Shown in pieces: positions 25,888 to 32,063 of a stretch of DNA of 47,785 bases. The notes beneath the pieces were generated by a model. The model saw nothing but the letters and a program-made list of their open reading frames with translations. It searched no databases and was not told the origin of the DNA. The DNA lies in the NCBI GenBank assembly GCA_015152455.1, contig SUTY01000005.1:1-47785 (forward strand), read 5' to 3'. Position 1 is the stretch's first letter; each line of letters opens with the position of its first letter. The DNA is from Cyanobacteria bacterium SIG32 (GTDB lineage Bacteria > Cyanobacteriota > Vampirovibrionia > Gastranaerophilales > Gastranaerophilaceae). Made by a program: the position numbers and the translations under genes.

Positions 25888-26364
25888 TTGATTAAATTAC
25901 CAAAAAGTATTAAATGGATAATAACAGATTTTGATGGAATTTTGACCGATAATTGTGTTTATATAAATGATGATTTGTCAACATCAAAAAAAATAAATTA
26001 CAAAGATCTTATGGGGGTTGCGATATTAAGAAGAAATGATTACAATATTGCAATTATTTCTGGGGATAAAAGTGGCGCTATTGATGCAATTGCTCAAAGG
26101 TTTAAATTGCAAGAAGTTTATCAAGATATTAGAGTTAAGATAGATATTTTAAAAAGTATTGTTGAAAAATATGCTTTGTCAGAGGAAGAATTTGTTTATA
26201 TAGGTGATGATATAAATGATATTCAATGCTTGGAATATGCAAAATATAAGGTAACTGTCCCACATGCTGTTAAAAATGTTAAACAAGTTTTGGAAATTCA
26301 AATAACAGAAAATGATGGTGGTAATGGAGCTTTTAGAGAGGTCGCAGATTGTTTGGTTGGGTAG
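25888..26364 (+). CDS. HAD-family phosphatase, KdsC-like
   Basis: 158 residues, single-domain HAD subfamily IIIA without a cap, as in 3-deoxy-D-manno-octulosonate 8-phosphate phosphatase. Motif I is ITDFDGILTDN, motif II IISGDKS, motif III a Lys before DILKSIV, and motif IV YIGDDINDIQCL. KdsC-type enzymes act on sugar acid phosphates for surface glycans; the substrate here is inferred. I prefer TTG at 25888, eight bases after GGAG, to the TTG at 25882 that almost touches it. Its end overlaps the following TPR gene by 16 bases. Confidence 0.82.
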   Translation: MIKLPKSIKWIITDFDGILTDNCVYINDDLSTSKKINYKDLMGVAILRRNDYNIAIISGDKSGAIDAIAQRFKLQEVYQDIRVKIDILKSIVEKYALSEEEFVYIGDDINDIQCLEYAKYKVTVPHAVKNVKQVLEIQITENDGGNGAFREVADCLVG

Positions 26365-27836
26365 ATAAAATACAAAAAAAGATAAAAGAATTAAATCGAT
26401 CTGTAAATGTTTATAAAGAAGAAACAGGTAATCAGGCTTTGCCTACAACTGCTTACATTAATCGAGCTAAAAAATTTATTGATAAGTCACTTTGTTTGGA
26501 AGCTCGTGACGTTTTATTGGAAGCGTGTAAAATTTCTGAAAATGATGCTCTTGTGTATAAATATTTAGGAATTTGTGAAGAAAAGCTAGGGAATATGCCT
26601 CTAGCTATTGAAATGTTTAAAAAGTCTGCACATATTAATCCTCAAGACAAAAATATCTGGTATAAATTGGGCATGCTTCAAGTTAATATGAAATCGTTTG
26701 AGGATGCGGAAAGTTCCTTTGAAGAGGCTTGTAAAGTTACTCCTGTTAATACAGATGTTTATACAGGGTGGGGAATGGCATTGCTTAAACAAAAAAAATA
26801 TTCACCAGCCTTGGAAAAATTTAGTAAGGCTATACAAATAAACAGGTACAATTTTTCAGCATTGTTGCTGGCTTCAATAGCAGAAATAAGGCTTGGGAAC
26901 TTCAATGATGCCGAAGATAAATTAAGTTTTTTAATGACTGCAAACCCTACTGAGGGAGCGGCGTATGAGTATGCAAATCTTTGCCGACAAAAGGGAAACT
27001 TTAACGAGGCAATTAAATATGGAGAAATGTCTGTATCGCTTAATCCATATATGTTACCTGCTTATATGCTTCTTGGTGAAGTTAATGCTGCAAAATTTGA
27101 TTATGAATTATCAATGAAATGGTTTAATGAGGCGGAAGAACACAAATTAACAAATTCGATTTTATATGTTTCGTGGGGGAATGCGTTGGTTGATTTGTAC
27201 AGATTTGAAGAAGCTAAATTAAAGTATCAGTCAGCTTTGTTAAAAGATATTGAATCAATTGATGCGCAAGCTGGCATGGCATTGTGTTGTGCTGAAACAA
27301 AAGATTTTGACAGAATGCATGATTTCGTAAAATTTGTGGAAGAAAAAAACGGTACATTCTATGCAGTTGAGGAAGCTAAGGGTATAGCGCAGTTAGCTTA
27401 TGGTAACGTTGATAATGCTATCGAAATATTCAAAAGTGTTTTGACAAAAGATCCAAAACGTGTTTTTAATTATTATCGTTTGGCTAAGTGTTATGCAAAG
27501 ATTGGTAAGACTGATATGGTGAAGGATTCATACGATAAGTTGTTAAAAATTAATCCTTTATTTGCTGCAGGGTATCTTGATTATGCAAAATATCTGATTT
27601 CTTTGGAGGATTACAAGGATGCACAGAGAAAACTTCGCAAGGCAGAAAAATTATCTCCAAATAATCAAGAAATATTAAATTTATTGTTTTATACTTGTTA
27701 CATACTTGTCAAAGAAAACCTTTGTGAATATAATATAAAAGAGGCAATTTCAATTGCTGACAAGGTAGAAAATTTCGAATACCCCGAATTTAGGGAAGAT
27801 TTAGAAAGACTTTTGAGAGAAATTAAAGAAGATTAA
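26349..27836 (+). CDS. Large TPR-repeat protein
   Basis: 495 residues composed almost wholly of TPR units, starting near residue 30: for example DALVYKYLGICEEKLGN, KNIWYKLGMLQVNMKS, TDVYTGWGMALLKQKK and RVFNYYRLAKCYAKIGK. No signal peptide. It starts with TTG inside the end of the phosphatase gene, seven bases after AGAGG, and overlaps the lysC start at its stop (TAATG), so all three genes are coupled. It is probably a protein-interaction scaffold; the partner is unknown. Confidence 0.85.
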   Translation: MFGWVDKIQKKIKELNRSVNVYKEETGNQALPTTAYINRAKKFIDKSLCLEARDVLLEACKISENDALVYKYLGICEEKLGNMPLAIEMFKKSAHINPQDKNIWYKLGMLQVNMKSFEDAESSFEEACKVTPVNTDVYTGWGMALLKQKKYSPALEKFSKAIQINRYNFSALLLASIAEIRLGNFNDAEDKLSFLMTANPTEGAAYEYANLCRQKGNFNEAIKYGEMSVSLNPYMLPAYMLLGEVNAAKFDYELSMKWFNEAEEHKLTNSILYVSWGNALVDLYRFEEAKLKYQSALLKDIESIDAQAGMALCCAETKDFDRMHDFVKFVEEKNGTFYAVEEAKGIAQLAYGNVDNAIEIFKSVLTKDPKRVFNYYRLAKCYAKIGKTDMVKDSYDKLLKINPLFAAGYLDYAKYLISLEDYKDAQRKLRKAEKLSPNNQEILNLLFYTCYILVKENLCEYNIKEAISIADKVENFEYPEFREDLERLLREIKED

Positions 27837-29101
27837 TGAGAAAAATTATTGTTCAAAAATTTGGTGGAACTTCAGTAGCTGACACCGACAAAATCAAAAA
27901 TGTAGCTGACGTAGTATTAAGAGAAAAACAAAACGGTAATGACGTTGTAGTTGTTGTTTCTGCAATGGGGCATACAACAGATCATCTTGTGAAAATGGCT
28001 AAGGCTCTTTCTCCAAATCCTTCAAGTCGAGAAATGGACATGCTTTTATCTACAGGTGAAGGTGTTTCAATAGCGCTTTTGGCAATGGCTATTCAGGCTA
28101 AAGGCTATGATGCAGTTAGTTTTAATGCTATGCAAGTTGGTATTATGACTGAAAATATCCACTCTAAAGCAAGAATTATTAATATTAAAACAGAAAAATT
28201 AAGAAAAAACCTTGAAGAAGGTAAAGTTATAGTTGTTGCAGGTTTTCAAGGAGTTACAGAAGATGGTGAAATCACCACTTTAGGTCGTGGTGGATCTGAT
28301 ACTTCAGCAGTAGCTCTTGCGGCGGCATTAAATGCTGAAAGATGCGACATCTATACAGATGTTGAAGGTGTTTATACAACAGACCCTAGAATCGTTCCTA
28401 GAGCTTCTCGCTTGGATATCGTTTCTTATGAAGAAATGTTGGAATTGGCTCACGCAGGTGCTAACGTTCTACATCCTCGTAGTGTTGAAACTGCTAAACA
28501 ATTCAATGTTCCTCTTCGTGTGAGAAGTAGTTTTAAACTTGATGACATGGGTACATTAATAGTAGGAGTTGATAAAATGGAATTACATAGACCAGTTGCA
28601 GGTGTGGCTGCAGATTTAACGCAAGCAAGAATTGTTGTATGTGATGTCCCTGATACACCAGGGGTTGCAGCTAGAGTATTTACAAACCTTGCAAACGAAA
28701 ATATTTCAGTTGATATGATTATTCAATCTTATGCGAGAAAAGCATCAAATACAAATGACATTGCATTCACAATTGATAAAAACGATTTGCCAAAAACTTT
28801 GGCAGTTTTAGAAACTTTAAGGCAAGAAATTAACGCTGGCGATATTAAAGTTGATGATGATACTGCAAAAGTTTCTATTATTGGCGCTGGCATGATTGAC
28901 AGACCTGGTATTGCTTCAACTATGTTTGAAACACTTGCTAAACTAAACATAAACATCCGTATGATTTCTACAAGTGAAATTAAAATCAGCTGTCTTGTTG
29001 ATAAAATTGATGCTCAAAAAGCTCTAAAAGCATTACATACGGTCTTTGATTTGGAATGTGATGTTGTTGCTGATGTAAAAGGCGACTTGCCAGATGTGTA
29101 G
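27836..29101 (+). CDS. lysC: Aspartate kinase
   Basis: 421 residues. Phosphorylates aspartate, the first step toward lysine, threonine, methionine and diaminopimelate. The amino acid kinase domain starts IIVQKFGGTSV and contains TLGRGGSDTSAVALA and YTDVEGVYTTDPR. Two C-terminal ACT domains follow (from about 265, with PGVAARVFTNLANENISVDM and PGIASTMFETLAKLNINI), the usual site of allosteric feedback by lysine or threonine. Last gene of the phosphatase-TPR-lysC operon; its DNA runs on into the prepilin C leader without a clear terminator. Confidence 0.95.
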   Translation: MRKIIVQKFGGTSVADTDKIKNVADVVLREKQNGNDVVVVVSAMGHTTDHLVKMAKALSPNPSSREMDMLLSTGEGVSIALLAMAIQAKGYDAVSFNAMQVGIMTENIHSKARIINIKTEKLRKNLEEGKVIVVAGFQGVTEDGEITTLGRGGSDTSAVALAAALNAERCDIYTDVEGVYTTDPRIVPRASRLDIVSYEEMLELAHAGANVLHPRSVETAKQFNVPLRVRSSFKLDDMGTLIVGVDKMELHRPVAGVAADLTQARIVVCDVPDTPGVAARVFTNLANENISVDMIIQSYARKASNTNDIAFTIDKNDLPKTLAVLETLRQEINAGDIKVDDDTAKVSIIGAGMIDRPGIASTMFETLAKLNINIRMISTSEIKISCLVDKIDAQKALKALHTVFDLECDVVADVKGDLPDV

Positions 29102-29190
29102 AAGAAGGCGCTAAGATACTAAGGTAGTAAGGCACTAAGAATTTACAAATAAAAGAACTTCGTATCCTAGTAACTTATAAAAAAAATATG
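29102..29190 (+). repeat. Stuttered CTAAG module before prepilin C
   Basis: Units of the CTAAG, ACTAAGG, AGTAAGG, ACTAAG kind follow the lysC stop. A partial inverse, TATCCTAGTAACTT, lies at about 29163-29177. It resembles the AAG/CTT modules of copies B and D in style rather than in exact sequence. No promoter was identified. Confidence 0.5.
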
Positions 29191-29197
29191 GAGAGCA

Positions 29198-29272
29198 ATG
29201 CTTAAGACCCAAGTAAAAAACTTTATAACTTGCTTACATACTAACTCCCTAACTCTATTAGGGGGGGGGTAG
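29198..29272 (+). CDS. Micro-ORF of prepilin C leader (24 codons)
   Basis: Encodes MLKTQVKNFITCLHTNSLTL plus LGGG, ending in G9 and TAG, with GGAGAG ahead of the ATG. The peptide resembles the prepilin leader itself (compare VKNFITCLHTNSLTL with VKNLITWSPSHLITS), which suggests a duplicated and interrupted signal peptide. Copy D has the same length and a closely related sequence. Confidence 0.5.
   Translation: MLKTQVKNFITCLHTNSLTLLGGG
29261..29269 (+). repeat. G9 homopolymer tract (copy C)
   Basis: Nine G followed by TAGAAACGCTCTC as in the other copies. With eight G the frame would stay open for about 55 codons more, through the REP-like palindrome, but would stop before the prepilin. Confidence 0.85.
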
Positions 29273-29322
29273 AAACGCTCTCCTAGCAAGGTTTTCGGCG
29301 ATTTGTTCAAAATCGTACCGTC

Positions 29323-29343
29323 ATCCTGAACTCGTTTCAGGAT
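29323..29343. repeat. REP-like palindrome (copy C)
   Basis: ATCCTGAA-CTCGT-TTCAGGAT, same element as at 22499-22519. Confidence 0.7.
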
Positions 29344-29364
29344 CTGTTAATATAAAATTTGAAA

Positions 29365-29408
29365 GGTTGTTAACAAGAATTAGATCTTGTACAACCTTGT
29401 TTTGTTAT
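29365..29408 (+). terminator. Conserved leader hairpin with T-rich tail (copy C)
   Basis: GGTTGT-TA-ACAAGA / TCTTGT-ACAACC with loop ATTAGA and a TTGTTTTGTTAT tail, identical to copy B. Confidence 0.6.
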
Positions 29409-29434
29409 GTAAAAAACAAATTTCAAGGAAAAAG

Positions 29435-29522
29435 TCCTCCCTTGCTAGGGAGGATTTAGGTGGGTGCTTATTAACAATAATAAAAGCTCACCCACCCCCT
29501 GCCCTCCCTAGCGAGGGAGGGG
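29435..29522. repeat. GC-rich inverted element (copy C)
   Basis: Same architecture as 22626-22714: TCCTCCC/GGGAGGA hairpin, GGTGGGTG, an AT spacer, CACCCACC, then CCCTCCCT/AGGGAGGG. Confidence 0.75.
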
Positions 29523-29582
29523 AGTATAGCTCAGTAATTTAAAAAATAGTAGTACATATAAAAAAATGAAAGGAAAGAAGTT

Positions 29583-30353
29583 ATGAAAAAACCTGTAAAG
29601 AACTTGATCACTTGGTCACCTAGTCACTTGATCACTTCACAAAAATCTGCTTTTACTTTGGCAGAAGTTCTAATCACCCTAGCAATTATCGGTGTTGTTG
29701 CAGCAATGACAATCCCAACTTTACTAACTAATTTTCAGAAAAAAGCTACTGCAGTAAGGGTTAAAAAGGCATATGCTGAATACGCTCAAGCTATTAAACT
29801 TTCTGAAGTTGACAATGGCCCTATGCAGACTTGGAATATGACAAACTATGGAAATGTTGATCATTCTCGCCGAATTATTGAAAAATATTTAACACCTTAT
29901 TTTTCTGGTATTAATGAATGTGATCAGGTTAATGATAAATATTGCGGTCTTAAAGCTAGTCATAATGGTTTAACTTATAAATTAAAAAACGGTACGGTTA
30001 TTTCGTTTTATCCGACTTTGATAATGGGTAAATATGCTATAATGACGGTTATTACAACCAAGCCTACGGAAAAACCTGTTATGGGGCGTGATGCTTTTTA
30101 TTTTGAAGCCGTTGATGGCAAGGTTCAACCTGCATTTTATAAGGCAGGACTTACTAGAGATGAAATTATTTATGGTTACAGATTAGAGGGTTATAATTAT
30201 AATGAATTTCACGTGTCTTGTAAGGCTGAACCAATTGAAGATTTAGGCACTGATGAAACAACTGGTGCAACTATTATTGATGATAATAGAACAGCTTGTA
30301 CTGCATTGCTATTTGTAGATGGATTTGAATTCAAAGAAGATTATCCTTGGTAA
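29583..30353 (+). CDS. Type IV prepilin-like protein (copy C)
   Basis: 256 residues. The leader MKKPVKNLITWSPSHLITS plus QKSA precedes FTLAEVLITLAIIGVVA with Glu at +5. The head domain has Cys in NECDQ, KYCGLK, VSCKAE and TACTAL, which could form two disulfides. The C-terminal block ACTALLFVDGFEFKEDYPW parallels copy B. The ribosome-binding site GAAAGGAAAGAAG is good. Leader DNA matches copies B and D almost base for base up to the cleavage site. Confidence 0.9.
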   Translation: MKKPVKNLITWSPSHLITSQKSAFTLAEVLITLAIIGVVAAMTIPTLLTNFQKKATAVRVKKAYAEYAQAIKLSEVDNGPMQTWNMTNYGNVDHSRRIIEKYLTPYFSGINECDQVNDKYCGLKASHNGLTYKLKNGTVISFYPTLIMGKYAIMTVITTKPTEKPVMGRDAFYFEAVDGKVQPAFYKAGLTRDEIIYGYRLEGYNYNEFHVSCKAEPIEDLGTDETTGATIIDDNRTACTALLFVDGFEFKEDYPW

Positions 30354-30368
30354 GGTTTTGTATATAGT

Positions 30369-30440
30369 GTAAATGAGGAGGGAAAAGTTTTCTTCCTCAT
30401 TTTTATTGCTAAAAAAAAGGAGCCATTAGGCTCCGTTGGA
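30369..30440 (+). terminator. Terminator pair after prepilin C
   Basis: ATGAGGA.../...TCCTCAT (about 30372-30400) followed by TTTTTA, then a second hairpin GGAGCC-ATTA-GGCTCC at 30420-30435. Confidence 0.7.
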
Positions 30441-30692
30441 ATTAAGAATAGCTGGAAGTATGAAAAAGATTTAATTATATTAAATTAAAAGCATGCTTGT
30501 TTCTCAATTAATCAAGTGTTTACTTTTGTACCCCAATTGGGGGATTTTTGTTTTTTTATTTTTTTAAGGTTTGCTATATTTTTTATTTTGGAGAAGGCTA
30601 AAATGCAGGAATAAGTGTACTTTTTGCACTTTATGGCGAAACTAGCCAACTGTCTTGTTTTTAAACCTCTTAACAAAAGTTCACAATAGGGC
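30441..30692. other. Gene-free stretch with a palindromic terminator
   Basis: No gene accepted. CCCCAATTGGGG at 30531-30542 is a perfect palindrome followed by ATTTTTGTTTTTTT, a likely terminator on the plus strand without an identified upstream gene. The stretch could encode a small RNA ending here. CCCCAATTG recurs at about 31113 in the next terminator. Confidence 0.4.
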
Positions 30693-30721
30693 TTGACAAA
30701 AAAAACTATATGGTATATAGT
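30693..30721 (+). promoter_or_regulatory. Strong promoter with overlapping inverted repeat
   Basis: TTGACA (30693-30698) and TATAGT (30716-30721) with 17 bases between. The perfect inverted repeat ACTATAT-GGT-ATATAGT (30705-30721) covers the -10 box, so a repressor could control it. A small hairpin AAGTGTT/AACACTT follows at 30737-30755. Confidence 0.75.
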
Positions 30722-30784
30722 GAAATTGTTAGGAAGAAGTGTTAAAAAAACACTTAATAACAAAACCTCGAAAGGAGGAAGCAA

Positions 30785-31072
30785 ATGAAAATAACTCAAG
30801 TACAAACAAGAATAACTTCTCCAGTATCTTTCGGTGCTGGTAATATGAATAATATAACCCCAAACGTAGGTCTTTTATCTCTTCAAAATTCAGACAGACT
30901 AAGTTTTGAAAAAGATTTAAGACGTACTCAAAACGCAGATGCAGTGCAATCTAATCCATTAAAAGCAATGGGTTACAAGTTTGCCAAGGCTTATGATATA
31001 CTATTTTCACCAAAGTCTGCTGATATGGTAGAAACAGTGGACAACCATATGCCAATCTATTATATGGCATAA
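30785..31072 (+). CDS. Small orphan protein with N-terminal SFGAG motif
   Basis: 95 residues, not recognised. The start MKITQVQTRITSPVSFGAG resembles the N-terminal pattern (short polar stretch, then SFG or SFK) I associate with many small proteins of this lineage. There is no membrane span. A very strong Shine-Dalgarno (AAAGGAGG) and a near-consensus promoter suggest high expression. Single gene with its own terminator. Confidence 0.7.
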   Translation: MKITQVQTRITSPVSFGAGNMNNITPNVGLLSLQNSDRLSFEKDLRRTQNADAVQSNPLKAMGYKFAKAYDILFSPKSADMVETVDNHMPIYYMA

Positions 31073-31102
31073 TTTTAAATGAACAATTTACCCTAAGAAA
31101 TT

Positions 31103-31139
31103 TAGCAATTTACCCCAATTGCTATTTTTTTTGTTTTTT
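31103..31139 (+). terminator. Terminator after the 30785 gene
   Basis: TAGCAATT-TACCCC-AATTGCTA stem followed by a T-rich tail. Confidence 0.85.
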
Positions 31140-31849
31140 TAAATATTGGCTCCACCATCAAGCATTTTCTTTTGTACTTTTTTTGCCCCTTCTGTTCTTT
31201 GGGTTAATTCTAGGCAAAAAGCCGTAGCTTCTTGATCTCTATTTATAGCTTCTTGTAGGCTCAACATGTCGTTTAAAGAAAGCGTTGCCAAATCTTTATT
31301 ATTAATGTCTTTCAAGTATTTTTTAAAGTTCTGTTGCGCTCTGAAATCAAATCCTGGCAAATTCATTTTCATGGCATACCATTTATAAAAATGGTGAATT
31401 AAAAATAATGGATCGATTGTGCCGTTTCCATCTCTTACAATAAAAATAGGCTTGCTTTTGAAAGAGAATCCTGATTTAGTGTATAAATTTAAGTACAGTG
31501 CTTTAAATCCAAATAATTCTGATATAAATCCTTCTTCTTCGCCAATTGTTTGTAAAACTTTGTCAGCCAAGGTTAATTTAAGAACTTTTGTACCTGCAGC
31601 TTCGACATATTCTAATAATTTATAAGGATTATTTTCGCAATTTTTTAAAATATCTTCAACATTTTTCCTTACAAGCTCTTTGTTTTTTTCTGTTTCAGAA
31701 GTAAGAGTCATATGCTCTGAACCTGCAATGATAGTTTTTGATGTTTTGTTTTTATAAGAACCTTTCAAAGACTTATCAAGTCGCATTGTGAGAGCTTTTT
31801 CCTGTATTGATAAAATAAAATATACGACTTTTCTGATTAATTCATTCAT
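31139..31849 (-). CDS. Protein of unknown function
   Basis: 236 residues, not recognised. No signal peptide, though the N-terminus is mildly hydrophobic (LIRKVVYFILSIQEKAL). The middle contains IFIVRDGNGTIDPLFLIHHFYKWYAMKMN, whose DGNGTIDP part could be a turn or metal-binding loop. The C-terminus is rich in charged helices. It stands alone, convergent with the 30785 gene. Confidence 0.7.
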   Translation of the reverse strand: MNELIRKVVYFILSIQEKALTMRLDKSLKGSYKNKTSKTIIAGSEHMTLTSETEKNKELVRKNVEDILKNCENNPYKLLEYVEAAGTKVLKLTLADKVLQTIGEEEGFISELFGFKALYLNLYTKSGFSFKSKPIFIVRDGNGTIDPLFLIHHFYKWYAMKMNLPGFDFRAQQNFKKYLKDINNKDLATLSLNDMLSLQEAINRDQEATAFCLELTQRTEGAKKVQKKMLDGGANI

Positions 31850-31921
31850 AAAATAATTATAGCAGTTTTAGAAAATAAATCAATTTATATAAAGAAAAAA
31901 TAAAGATTGTAAGATTTACAC

Positions 31922-31950
31922 TTGCTTTTTAAATATTCTTGTCTTATAAT
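31922..31950 (+). promoter_or_regulatory. adhE promoter
   Basis: TTGCTT (31922-31927) and TATAAT (31945-31950) with exactly 17 bases between. Confidence 0.75.
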
Positions 31951-31954
31951 GTAA

Positions 31955-31972
31955 TTGTGAAATAAATCACGA
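31955..31972 (+). promoter_or_regulatory. Rex-like (or CRP/FNR-like) operator of adhE
   Basis: TTGTGA-AATAAA-TCACGA, symmetric except for one base, begins five bases after the -10 box. Rex, the NADH-sensing repressor of fermentation genes, binds TTGTGAANNNNTTCACAA; CRP binds TGTGA-N6-TCACA. The position over the transcription start favours repression, and adhE is a classic Rex target. Confidence 0.6.
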
Positions 31973-32063
31973 AAAGAAAGATCCAATAAAAATACAGGTT
32001 TTAACGGATTTACAATAAATTCCCAACAAAATAATATATTATTAGAAAAGGAGAATAAACAAA

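Noticed and set aside
29270-29456. Open frame of about 55 codons after the G tract in copies B, C and D if one G is lost
   Set aside because: As a gene it is doubtful: it translates the REP-like palindrome (YRHPELVSGS type), which is known to be open in many genomes, and it stops before the prepilin.
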